From: Rhabdornis inornatus
Lineage: Eukaryota; Chordata; Aves; Passeriformes; Rhabdornithidae
Assembly: GCA_013397075.1 (NCBI GenBank)
Contig: VWZS01007625.1
Location: 690,676-754,675, forward strand
Direction: 5' to 3'
Length of the DNA stretch: 64,000 bases
The notes under the pieces are model-generated. The model saw only the letters and a program-made list of their open reading frames with translations. It ran no database searches and was not told the origin of the DNA. The position numbers and the translations under genes were made by a program. This document shows, one piece after another, positions 1 to 11,600 of the stretch; position 1 is the stretch's first letter, and each line of letters begins with the position of its first letter.

Positions 1-730
1 TTTAAAATGTAAAAGAACAGGGAAAGCATCTGAAAAAAAATAACCCAACTGTCATTTTCAGCAGTGTTCACAGCCTTGTGTCTTTCTGCATGGTTTGGGA
101 TTCTTAGTGTATTTGCTTCCAGTCCCAGTTCTGTTGAATTAATGGCTGTATTTGACTGGTTTTTGTGTATGGTCTTTTTGTTTGTTTGTTTGTTGTTTTC
201 TTTTTGTTTTGTTTTGTTTTTTAGCTCAGGAAATACCTTCTACAGCAGTGCTGTTTCTTGGGGTGACTTCTGTTACTTCCTTTCATGTTTGTCATGCTGA
301 TGGAAACCTTGTTTTGGCTTTAGTAGTAGATCCTCCCTGGAATAGATGTTGTGCTTTACAGATAGCTTTCAATTGTTCCACAGTAATAAAAAGTTTATTA
401 AAATTACTTGCTCTCCTGGAAAGGAATTTGCAACAGATTTTTTTTATATGATAATAATTTTCAGGTAATTGTTTTCTCTTTCTGACAGTGTTTGCATGCT
501 AGCCCTGAGTTCTTGTGGTTTGCTATAATATTTTTCAAATGTGTTCTAATTCTGAAATGGAACCTTGAAATAAAGATAAATCGTGGAATCTCCATGAGGA
601 AAAAAACTCCTAATTGATATGAAAGACAATTACATTTAATTGTGTTTCCTACCGTAAGTAGGATTTTGGGGGTGTGAGTCTGCTCATTATGTATTAATTG
701 GATGAACTGAAAGGTAAAAAAAGTACTCAC
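1..730. other. Left edge: no assigned gene
   Basis: AT-rich sequence, presumably an intron of the minus-strand gene whose exon lies at 731-906. It holds a TTTG-rich simple repeat at 176-222 and, next to it, an open plus-strand frame at 225-451 that I could not support as an exon. Confidence 0.5.
176..222. repeat. TTTG-rich simple repeat
   Basis: Imperfect (TTTG)n/(TTTTG)n run, seen directly. It ends in TTTTTTAG, which resembles a splice acceptor. Confidence 0.8.
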
Positions 731-906
731 CCACAGAAGTTTCTTTGAGACAAGCTTGAGGAGTCTGCAGTGAATGTCTTCAGGCAGCAACGGGTGAAAC
801 ATTAATGTTTCAGGAACTGTCACAGGCACTTGTGAAACCTGGTGATTAAATTCAGCCACTGCAGCTTGGTTCAAAGTCCATGGAAAGACTCGGGATTCTT
901 CTTCTG
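731..906 (-). CDS. Probable internal coding exon of an unassigned minus-strand gene
   Basis: On the minus strand a pyrimidine-rich tract ends in CAG at 909-907. An open frame of 58 codons plus two leading bases follows, ending at a strong donor TGG|GTGAGTAC at 730. The peptide runs from EEESRVFPWTLNQ to RLLKLVSKKLLW and includes FHPLLPEDIHC. It looks protein-like, while the same frame beyond the donor reads as typical intron. An in-frame TAA lies just before the acceptor. The acceptor is a tandem CAGCAG, allowing a 3-nt length variant. I do not recognise the family. Orientation and position fit a gene transcribed away from the CpG island, leaving the window at the left edge. Confidence 0.5.
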
Positions 907-1122
907 CTGAACTTTAAACAGAAGAAATTCAGCATAACTGCAGTTGTCCCTGCTTCTAATATTTCCTCCCCGAAGCACCTTGTCAGGAGCCAGGAACACA
1001 AGCCCTGCTCTGTGAATCACACCAGTTAAAACATTAACTGGGTGTTGGTTCTGCTCTCCCCTTCTGGCGTGTTTCTCCAGACAGCTGGCAAGACAGCCCA
1101 GAGCACCTTTTGAGATGCTCTG

Positions 1123-1179
1123 TGTCAGATGGCCATGGGGGTGTCAGATGGCCATGGGGGTGTCAGATGGCCATAGGGG
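1123..1179. repeat. 19-bp tandem triplicate
   Basis: Three head-to-tail copies of TGTCAGATGGCCATGGGGG, the third with one mismatch. Seen directly. Confidence 0.9.
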
Positions 1180-3220
1180 TGGCACAGCCCCTCCATCCCA
1201 TGGCGTGGGTGACACAGCCACAGCACAGGATTTATTTCAGGGCTCCCTGCCCTGCTCCTACCACAGTTTGGGCTCTGTACAAACGGGGCTCCTGCAGGGA
1301 GCTCTCAGCTGTGACACCACCAGTGACACTTTGGGTAGGGGGTAGTGATACCCAAAAGTGCTGGGGTATGCTGGGTGGGATACCAGAGGCACTGGGGTCT
1401 GCTGCCACAGTAGGAGATGAGGAGAGGAGGAAGCACCCACGAAGGGAACGGGACGTGTGTCCCATGGAAGAGAGAAGATAAAGCAGGCAATGATGGTCCC
1501 AGGGCCTCGTGGAGAGCAAGGGCAGCCACGGCCATGGAGAGCTGCCATGGCATTCCAGGAGGGAATGGCCTCCCTGCCTGAGGAAAGGGCTGAAGGGAGG
1601 AAAGGGGGGAGCTGTAACAGCTCTGGGAGTTTTGTACCACTTCATTAGCGCTTTGTCTCCGTTTCTTCTGCCTTCATTCAGAGCCAGGATTAAAAAATAC
1701 ACAAAGGAAATGGATTTTTTCATGTTCGGGCTTGGTTGTTTATTAAATTTTATCAAAAGTACAGAGTGTTCAACAGCACTTCTAGCCACCTGCTAGAAGA
1801 GAGTAAAATGGAGGAAGATCCAGCTGCTACAAGGTGTTTTAAAGCTAAACAGTTTAATAGAGAATTAACATTTATATTATTTATCCTTTTAATCCAATAA
1901 CTAAATTCCCGTGACCCTCAGTGTGATACTGACTGACCAACCAGAAACTACTGCCTGAAAACCATGAAGGAAGATGAACACCAAAAAGAGACACCACCCA
2001 AAATCCTCCATCTTGTCCCATACCTATCACTATAATAGAAAAGCCTCAAATTTTTTAAAACACTTCACCATGTGAAATCACACACTTCTATTTAACTACA
2101 CACCAGTGATTTTAACTCCATCACTCAAATTTGGAAGCTTTCTCCAAGGCCTCAGGTCCAAAGCAGTGTTCTCCAGGGGGTCAGTGCCAGAAAGCACAGA
2201 AAGCTCAAACCCCCCAGGTTTCTGGGATCCAACAGGGAGCAAAATGGAGCTGCTTGAAGGAGGATTAATTTCACAGACTGACATACTGTTTTTCCCCAGT
2301 TTTGCTATTTTTCAGTGTGGGATGGTGATGGGAGGAGTTAGAGCTGAGCTGTAGGGCTCCCTGTGTCTCCCACTAGCAGCACAAAGCCCCAGGATGCCAT
2401 TCAGCTCTGTCTTTCCTAAGCAAAGCACCTGCATGCTTGCCTTTCTAAATACCCTTTTTCCCCCCAGCGAAGTAACTTGGATTTTTAAAATGTTTACCCA
2501 CTTCCTAATTTGCAAGGATTAACTAATCCACAATGGATCTCTCAGTCATGGCGGTGAGTTAGCAAATCATTAGTGTGCTAAGAGCTCTCTCACATGCTGT
2601 ATTTAATCCCTGCTTCTAAGAGCTTAGAAAAATCATGCTCAGGGATTTCTCTGCAGTGTGCAGGGATGGCCATTGCACTGAACCCATTTCTTGCATGAGC
2701 TCTTTTCCAGTTGTAAAGCAGTAGTGTCTATTCTTCAGGAGCTGATACTGAATCCCTTTAACAGTGCTTGCCTTTAGCTCCTTCTCCTCTCTTCTCAGTC
2801 CATGATTATCATCTGTTTAAACTTGAATGTTTTTAGCCTAAATATGAGCAACAATTTGAACTCAGATATACACACCCTTTCCACGTTGCTTTGAAATCAA
2901 CTATTCCCAGGTCATGGATGGGATATATAACTGCCAAAATTTTGCTGAGCATACACTGTGGGTCCAGGCACCAGGACCTCTCCTGCTTTCAGGTCCAGTG
3001 CTGCTGCTTCTCTTACATCTTTCTACAACAGCAAGTAAATATTTGAGGGATATTAGCGATATAAATAAATTCTGGGCATACACACACACTTGTTTATACC
3101 CCCATGTCCTGCCCCCTGAGGTGCTGAGCATGGCAGGATTGGCTGGGCCAGCCAGCATGGTGCCAGGCTGGACCTGGGGCCCATGTACCTGTCCAGGGAA
3201 ATATCCCAGCTGCTGCAGCT

Positions 3221-3447
3221 GCCCAGTCTCACTGCCCAGTACCAGCCCTTCTGCCCAGTCCCACTGCCCAGTGCCAGCCCCTCTGCCTAGTCCCACAGCC
3301 CAGTGCCAGCTCCTTTGCCCAATCCCAGTGCCCAGTGACAGCCCCTCTGCTCAGTCTCTTTGCTCAGTCCCACCTCCCAGTGCCAGTCCCAGTGCCCAGT
3401 GCCAGCCCCTCTCCCCAGTCCCACTGCCCAGTGCCAGCCCCTCTGTG
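3221..3447. repeat. 32-bp GC-rich minisatellite, about seven copies
   Basis: Copies start at 3221, 3253, 3285, 3317 and 3349 with an exact 32-bp period. An extra 12 bp follows, then about two more copies. The core reads GCCCAGTCCCACTGCCCAGT followed by GCCAGCCCCTCT. It is open in several frames because the unit has few stops; the long overlapping ORFs here are a by-product. Confidence 0.9.
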
Positions 3448-4345
3448 CTCCCCTGCTGTTGGACACTGGGATGGCTGCCAGTGTGGTCAGATGCATTTTT
3501 CCATGTCTGAGCTGTAGCACACAGCTGATGAAGACACCTAAGAGGTCAAGAGGCAGCTCTGTCCACTGACATCTGAAGTTCACTGGCCAGGGAACTGTGG
3601 AGTTCAGAGCAGCAACAGGCTGCTGCAGGAAAACATCGAGAAGCCCAACACAAACCCTCCCCAGCAGTGAGACGAGGAAGTGCAGCAAAGGGATGTGGAG
3701 ACACGTAATCGAAAAGCAGCTGAAGACAGAAGCTGTCAGTTCATGAGAAACTCATGGGCATTTTGAGAAAGCAGGTCCCACATGGCTGCATGTCAATACT
3801 GCATCAGACCTCCTGGGGCAAGGTTGCACCTCGTGGCTTGTAAGAAATTCATGGCTTGTACCATTAAAAATGTATTTTCTACTTTAAATGTATTACACCG
3901 CACTAATGGACAATATCAACTTGATCTGTGCTGGGAGAGGTGGGGGCTTTTCTCTATCCAGGCTAATTTGCATTTGTCACAGTGACAATAATAGATAAAT
4001 ATTACGCACGGGGACAGAAAACCAGTGTGGAGTCCTTCCATGGCATGTTGGGGACTGCAGAAAACCTCCAGGCTGTAAATCACCTGATGCATCAGGACAA
4101 TCAGCCCACGTCCAAGGCACGATGCCGAGTTCCAACCCCACACTGAAGCCCTGAGGGTCCCGGCATGGAAAATAACACTGCAGAGGGTGTAAAGGGTGTG
4201 CAGAAGGGCAGGGCAGAGGGGGTAAAAATGATGAAAAGAACAATAAGTACAAACAACAACTGAATAAATACCAATAAATAAAATTTAAATAATAATTACA
4301 AAGAAATAATTGCTAACTGCTAATAAAGAATAAAGGAAGAGGTTG

Positions 4346-4845
4346 CACCTTGAGTTCTGCATGCAGTTTGGGCCCCCCACTTTAAAAAGGACATTGAGGT
4401 GCTGGAGCGTGTCCAGCAAAGGGCACCAAGGCTTGTGAGAGGTTTAGAAAACTTGTCTTATGACGAGTGGCTGAGGGAGCCGGGGTTGTTTTGTCTCCAG
4501 GAGCTCAGGAGGGACCTCCTTGCTCTGTACAACTCCCTGGCAGGAGGCTGTAGTAGGGATGGAGCCAGTCCCTTCTGCCCTGTCTGCAGTGAGAGCACCA
4601 GAGGAAATGGCTTTAAGTTGAGATTAAATATTAGAAACATATTTTTCCCTGTTCAGGAGGTCAGACATCAGAACAGGTTGCCAGGGAGGTGGTGGAGTCC
4701 CCACCCTGGAGGTGCTCAACAGAGACCTAGCCCTGAGGCTGGGTGATGTGGCTTAGCGGCTTAGGGATGCAGTGGCAGCGGGTGGATGGCGGGACCGGAT
4801 GATCTGAAAGGTCTCTTCCAACCTTGGTGACTCCACGACCCCAAT
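4346..4845 (+). mobile_element. CR1 LINE 3' end, plus orientation
   Basis: It matches the avian CR1 3' region: a GGACATTGAGGTGCTGGAGC segment, then CAGGAGCTCAGGAGGGACCT, TTGCTCTGTACAACTCC and the terminal GATGATCTGAAAGGTCTCTT motif. It is 5'-truncated with no functional ORF. It ends about 45 bp before the CpG island. Confidence 0.9.
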
Positions 4846-4889
4846 AACGACAAAAAGCACCGGGAACAATAAAACGAGGAAACAGCGAA

Positions 4890-5680
4890 ACTGGGGGAGG
4901 GCTCGGCAGCGCGCTGGTCCTCCGCGGCGGCAGGGGGCGCTGTGGCGCGGGCGCGGGCGGAAGCGCGGGCGGAGGGCCGGGCTGGGCCGGTGNGCGGGCG
5001 GGCGGGGCCCGCCGGACGCATAGGTACTGGGGCGGCCGGGGCCGTGGGGGGCGAGAGCCGTGGGCATTGTCCGGCGCGGGGCTGGGCCGTGCTCTGCGGG
5101 CCGCGGGTAGCGCGGCCCGGCCGGTGCCCGCCGCGCTCCGGGCCCGTTTCTGCGCTCGGCGCTGGGAGGCACCGGCCGAGTCCCGCCGGCCTGGGCAGAG
5201 GGCAGGGCCGGGGATCGCAGCCGCAGCTCCGGGGGCACAGCCGGGCAGCCCGAGGGGAAGGGCACGGCCGGGGCTGTGCTTCCCTTGCGCCAGCGCCCCG
5301 ACCCCCGAGCTCCTCAAACGTCGAGCCCGAGGAACGATCAACGTAAAGCCGCGCACGGCTCGCCCGGAGCGAACCGCAGCGGCCGGGCCGCTCCCCGGGA
5401 GGGCGGAGGGGCAGCGCCTGTCCCGTCGCCGGGCAGGGCCGGGCCGGGGGCGCTGCCCGCGACCACCGCTCTTTGTTCCGGCCTTGGCTGCACGGAGTGG
5501 CCGGAGGTGCGGGGCCGGCACTGCCTTACGCGGCCTCTCGGGGTCCGGCTCCGAGGCCTCTTCCTACAATTGTTGTTCCTGTGGGTAGCCCCGATAGGCC
5601 TCCGCAGCAGTCGCTGTGCGGGAGGGCTGCGAGAGCCTGTTTTCTTTGGAGACTGCCCCACAGACGGCTAACGCATCGTG
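4890..5680. promoter_or_regulatory. CpG island, probable CAB39 promoter and 5' non-coding exon
   Basis: The only long GC- and CpG-rich stretch in the window. It is packed with CG dinucleotides and GC boxes, notably the GGGCGGGGCCCGCC palindrome near 5000, and is flanked by AT-rich DNA. It lies about 20 kb before the first coding exon, as expected for a gene with a long first intron. There is no TATA box. I could not fix the exon 1 donor; GTACTG at 5035, GTAGCC at 5583 and GTGAGG at 5816 are candidates. On the minus strand a GTAAGG donor at 5529-5524 could serve a divergent transcript. Position 4993 is an N, so the assembly is imperfect here. Confidence 0.75.
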
Positions 5681-8600
5681 GTCTCTCTGTTCTGTAGCAT
5701 AAGAAAAGTTTTGTCGTTGTTTTTTTCCCTGCAAATCCGTGGAACGCTACCGGTACTGAAACAGGGATGTATCCGGTTTTGGTGTTTTTAAAATTTTTTT
5801 GAATTTTAATTTCTGGTGAGGGATCATGTAGGTGCCCAGGATTTATTTAAAACCTATATGCTGTCTTGTGGGAATGGTGTGATTTAATTTGCATGATGAG
5901 TCAAAGATTAAATTACATGACCTAGGCTCTTCAGTTTCAGTGAGGCAAATAACAATGCATGGAAGGACAGTTTCAGTGTAGATCAGAAATGAAATTTGAT
6001 TAACGTCAAAATGTTGTAGAGTTTTGCCTGCACATGGGTTTTTTTAAACTTGCCTGTTAGAAACTCCTAATTCAAGATCCTTAGCAGTGTGGTTCATCAG
6101 GAAGTGTGTCTTCCTTTTTAACACCTAGAGTTCGTGTAGTCAGAGGAAATTTAACATCCTGAGCTCGCACCTTGGTATCGAAGCTTTTAAATAAGAGATT
6201 TTTACTATTTAAAACACTGTGTACCTTTAATTAATAGCTCTTACCTAATACCTGTTGATGTGGCACATGCCTTTAACTGCAGAAGGAAAAAAAAGGCCAC
6301 AAAATATTTTGTGAAGTAGAATAAGTATGGTACCTATTCAGGAGTAACTTGTTTTTTTTGTTTTCAGATGTCCTGTAGAAATTGGCAGCTAATGTGATCT
6401 GTAAGTGGCACGATGGTGTCTTGATAGGTTTCTGCCTGCCATGGACTGGCTGTTGTAAGAATTTTGTATTTCACAGTTAGTTTCATGGTTTTCTTGTGAT
6501 GTGAGAAATTACTGGGTCGGCCACTTGGCTTAAATTTATTTGTATTTAATGTGGATCTCATTTGTAGTGTAATACACCTGTTGTTGGGGCTTTCCTCAAT
6601 CAGACAGAAGTACCTTGGGGCAGGAGGAGGTCATGTCTGGTGGTGCTGGGACCAAGCAGAATAGTCTCAGAATGTGAGTTTGTACGTGTGGACTAGCATT
6701 CTGCTGAATTCTTCTGAATGCTGATAGCATTGATTTTTTTTGCTTAAGTTTAACGATGTTCTCTTCTTTATGTTGACACAGAGTTCTGTAATTTTGATGT
6801 GTTCTGTGTGTGTTGAACATGCAGGTGTATAAAGCAGAATTTATGTATTTAAAAATACATGTATTTACAAATAAAGGAGACCATATAAAAGCAGCAGTTG
6901 AGTAATACTTTGTGACAGTATGTCTTTGAGAGATAATTATGCTCTTTGGGTATTATCAAGCCCAGACAAATGTATATTCCCAGTGGGGTGTGATAATATT
7001 AAAACTGCACCTCTTGGAATTCCTTGATTGGTTTATTCAGGAGGGAATGGTATCTATTTTGCATTCTATCATGTAGCTCTTATTAATTAATGGCTGGTAG
7101 TTGAATGAGACTCGACTGTTGCCCTGCGTGTGCTGCACTTCCAAAGGTTTTTTATGGCATTTTGGTGAATATGAGAATTACTGGCCAGTGTTTTCCCTTC
7201 TGAATAATTTCTTTGTTCAGTTTTTGCAGATTTTTTTTACATGAATTGTTTGCGGCCTAATTTTTTGTGTAAAATATTTCTGAAAGCTGATAATCTCTGT
7301 CCATGCCTTAGGGGCTTTAGACACTTGCTACAATAATGATTTTTTTTGGTGGAATTTCAGAAAGGTGCTGTAATAGCTGGTGCTGCTTTGAAGCAGGGGG
7401 CAGAAAGAAGCCTGGTGGCCTTTTGAATTCCCTTCTGGCCCTGCTTTTCTGTACTTGTGACACTGTGTAATATGGTTTAATTACAAGAGCAGCTATTAAA
7501 GTATGATTATCTTTGTCTAATTGGAGGCATCTTGCAGTTACCTATCAAAAATAAGATTTGACTCATCTGCTCCTTCAAAATTAATAGTTCCACAACAGCC
7601 TGCAGCTATTTATGTAAATAATGTGTGAAGCAAAAATGTGAGTTGAATATTTTTCAAATGTTATCATTTCTGCATTGTACAGTTGAAACGTTGTATGTTT
7701 AGTTCTCTCTTTGCCCATGTTTTCTCTCGATACCATGCTTCTGGCACCACGAGGTGCAGAGGTGTGAGCTAAAAGGAAGCTGAATGTCTGCAGTGAGAAG
7801 GTGAAACTTTATGCTGAGATCCCTCCCCACCCCCCAAGTCCAAACACAAAGGTTAAATTAGCAGATGAGGCTGTCTTGAATTATTTTAAAGGACTTGAGC
7901 TGGGCTGTTAAATGCATGATGGGGGAGCACCTGAGGCTTACACTGGTGTCATGTGAGTTTGGGCTTTCTTTAGCCTGAGCAGATTTGTGTGCTTTCCTTA
8001 TTGCACCTTGTGGTAAAATGACATATTCATTTGCCCCTATTTAAATACTCCTTATAAAGGCTTGAATTCAGGATTGATCCAAACTGGAAGCAGCCAAAGT
8101 TCTGTGTGTTTACAGGAATAACTGTGGTCATTCCTCAACAGCCTTCGTGGCCTCTTTTTTTTCAGAGAGTGTTAATTTAGGAAGTAAATGGCTTAGGTTT
8201 AAATAAACAACTGCAATTTGCTTTCTAGCTCCCTTGGTCTGAGTATTCTAGCTATGCTTGATGTACTCAAAAGACACTATGAAAAGTTCCTGGCTGTTGA
8301 CTTCAAATTTGCTAAAAGGAAGCAAATATTAAGCCTATCCACAAGGGCATAAAATTCTGGGGGATCTTTCTGTTTATTGGAATTCCACTACTTGTCATTA
8401 AATTCCAAGTTCCTTTCTAAAGGTCCATTTCCTCTGTAATCCTCCCCTTCAAACACTCTGAGAATTCATCACCAAAAAGTTAAATATAGCAAGACAGTTC
8501 AAAAACTGGTGAGTTATAATTAGTAGAGAACTGTAGGATTAGTGTAAGATGCTTTTCTAAGTTCACAAACATCTTTGGATGAAGATATTTATGAGTTGCT

Positions 8601-11600
8601 ACGTAGATGTTTAGAACATTGGATATTTAAAAAAATTCAGGTATACTGCCAAGTGTGGGAAATGGCTGCATCAGTGAAAAATTTCTCTGTGCAGCTTTTG
8701 ATCCTTGCCCTGTGGTGTATTTGTTTAGTCAGTATTTATTGATAACAAATTGTTTTTTCTTATTAAGAGAACGTAACAAATTGTTTTAACTGCAAACCCC
8801 GCAAGATTTGAAACGTGAGACGTAAAAATAGGTAAGACAGAATTTGGCTATAAATTAAATGGAATTAATTTGTCAGCTTTTCAGGGAGTTGAATGTATGT
8901 GACTGTGAGAACAGTAGTTGTGTTCGGTCACTCATGTGTGAAATGCCTTATCTCCTTTGAAGTTTATCTGCATTAAAACATAGAATGAAAAAATGGAGAA
9001 GCGTTTCCAGAAATGTGGAATGTGTGGTTTTTTTTCTGGCTGCTAGGCTGCCCCAGACAACCAGCAGAACATCTGAAGAAACACCTTTCTGAAAAGTTTT
9101 CATTGTTTTATTTACTGACTTCAGAGCAAAGCCTGGCAGTGCATAGATTTGGGAGGAAAGGCAGCTGTGCAAAGTTGTAGAAGGTCCCTCTGACACCCCA
9201 GCCAGCTCTTGCAGCCAGTGTTGCTTTAACTGTGCAACTTTGTCTTTTTCTTTTTACTTTCCTGGCCAGATGCACCTGAGAAGCTCCTCATGGATGGATA
9301 TATTTTTCCAAATATTCATTCAGAGCCACAGCAGCTTCTCAGCTCATCTGCTGAGGAGCTTGCTTTGAGAAAAAGTCTGTAGAACAGTGAGTTATGAGTG
9401 ACACCCTGTATGGAGTGGTAGATGTGTGTGCTGATCACACCCGTTCAGAGCATCCTGCTGCAGCGGAGGCTCTGAGCTCTTCCCCTGGGTAAGCAGTTTC
9501 AGGAGGTTTTGCTACACTTGTAGAAATTAGGCAAAAGTTGTATGTGTCATTAGAGTTTACTTTTGACTGTTATGTTTGAAGTTACTGCTCTAGCAGATGA
9601 TACTCCTTTTGATAGATGTCAGAAGATTTAAGTTTTTGTTTGATGTATTGCAATAATTTATAAAATGAACCACCACGTAACATTGACTTTATTGAGTATC
9701 ATGTGTAGACAAAGAATAAGCAAAAGTAAAATCTGTTCACAAAGAGACAACATTTTAGTGAAGAAAATGTTGGGGATTTTATTGTAAGGAGACCTTAGTG
9801 ATGCAGACATCCCTGAGTGTAACACAGGGATGCCTGAGAAGTCTCTCCCACACAGTTTATGAATGCATGGTTCTTCTAACCTGTCACACCTGCTATTCAA
9901 GTCCTAAGTTTCTTCTGACTGGAGTTTGGTAGTGATGGAGAAGCTTCTCAGGAGAATTTAAAAAGATACCTTGGAGGAGGTCACTTGAGGCACGAGTCTT
10001 GATGAAGACTTTTTATATGCTGGGTACTATATTAGAGAAATGTTGAGAAAGCAAAGTTAATCTCTCAAAAATTAGCAAATACCCTGAACCTTGCTTCAGT
10101 TATACCAATTTGGTGCAAAAACTTTATGTGATTGTTTCCAGGTTTTTTTAGCTCGGCGCACAAAGCATCTTTTGAATGTACTTGTTTAGTTGCAGTGTAT
10201 TTGGTCTTTTGCTTTACTGCTAGAGAAGATAGGAGGATCTAGGTGCTTGGGGGTTTTTCTTTGGTTCACAGATACTCATGACAGTACATTTCACAGTGTT
10301 CTTCAGCAGCACGGTGCTTCTTCCCCCTTTTTTCAGGGAATGATGCTTAAGCATGGAGAATTTCTTCCTCTCTTCGAGTGTGTGGTGTTTGTTTGGTGTG
10401 TTCTCTGGTGGAGCACTTCAGAAACACACACTTCCTAAACTTTTTTTCCAGTGGCATCCATTTGTGACGTGAAATTTGGTTGCCTTAACATAGATATCTA
10501 GTTTTATTAGGCACCTGCCCTGGAGGTTTGTGATTTTCTGGAAGGGCAGTTGGAGGCCAGCTGTGCTGTTTCAGAGCATTCCTGGTGGTGTTTGTCCATT
10601 AGGCACCTGAACTGATGCTGTGATACTGGTTGTTACCCTTGGAATCTCATTTTGGCCTTCCAGAAGAGGATGAACACTCAAGCAGTGACCACATTGTAGG
10701 CACCTGGGTTATGTATTGTTTAATGAGGAAGGAAGATTTGGGATCAAATTCTGCTGCCCGAGTCTTGTCCAAGAGACCTGGTTTTGCTGCCCTCTGCCTT
10801 GTTGCCTGCTTTCCAGCTTTAAAAAAAGAAAAGTTCCTATGGAAATTTTCCTTTCTGTAGTTTGTTAGTGGAATGAGGGAAGGCTTCTCTTAAGAAAGTA
10901 CAACTGAGAAAAACTAAAATAATCAAGATAGTTGTAAAACCTTAAACCAAGTGTTGGCTGTTGGATTTGAGGGTTCAACTATGAACCTGAGAAGTTCAGC
11001 TTGTCTTAAACCATGACTGAAAGCAAACACAAGCTCCAGTCACCAGGGCAAAAATAGTCTTTTCCCATGAATTACAGAGGTAATGATTGACAGCAAAGAC
11101 AGCTTCTTCAAAATAGTCTATGTTGGCTAAACAAGCACTGTTCTGGAGGTGATTATTTAGATTTGTAATCTCTAAGAAAAGCAGTAGATTGACTCATCAG
11201 AATTGACTAATATAGTTCCGTTTTATGTCTGTAATTGACATTGAGCAATATCCAGACTGTACTAACTCTGTAATAGGGTGGAGCTGGAGTAAACAGTTTT
11301 TCTCTGAGGAATTGCATCCATTCACAGAGCATTTTGGGCAGAGTCCTGGCATAGCTGTGCTGTCTGACTGGTGTTGCCCAAAACTCATGTGTTATGGTGA
11401 CGGGTTTAACCTCTTTAGGTCCAGAAGAGTCTCCTCGTTATAGGGCTATGAATATTTTCCCAAAAAGTCACAAAAACTTCAGGGCATTTGTGCGTGCTGA
11501 CAAACTTATGGATATATTTTAAGTTTTAAATTCTGTGAGAGAATTACATGTTAATTTTCTTAATTCTTTTAGCCTGAAAAGACCAAAACCATTCAACTCC

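Larger units (their letters stand above)
907..4345. other. Intergenic or intronic sequence left of the CpG island
   Basis: Moderately GC-rich in places (1100-1650, 3120-3700), otherwise AT-rich. It holds a 19-bp triplicate at 1123 and a 32-bp minisatellite at 3221. No exon could be supported. If the minus-strand exon at 731-906 belongs to a gene starting in the CpG island, this is one of its introns. Confidence 0.5.

Noticed and set aside
2914..3688. ORFs of 131-198 codons on both strands around 3.2-3.5 kb
   Set aside because: They arise from the 32-bp minisatellite, whose unit lacks stops in several frames. The repeated PVPAPL and GLGRGAGTG peptides are its translation.
4399..4746. 115-codon ORF reading LERVQQRAPRLVRGLENL
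   Set aside because: It lies wholly in the CR1 3' end. It is the usual fortuitous frame of that repeat, not a host gene.
4727..5661. Long overlapping ORFs on both strands in the CpG island (up to 264 codons)
   Set aside because: GC-rich DNA has few stop codons. The translations are low-complexity Pro/Arg/Gly/Ala in all frames, one crosses the N at 4993, and none has a family signature.
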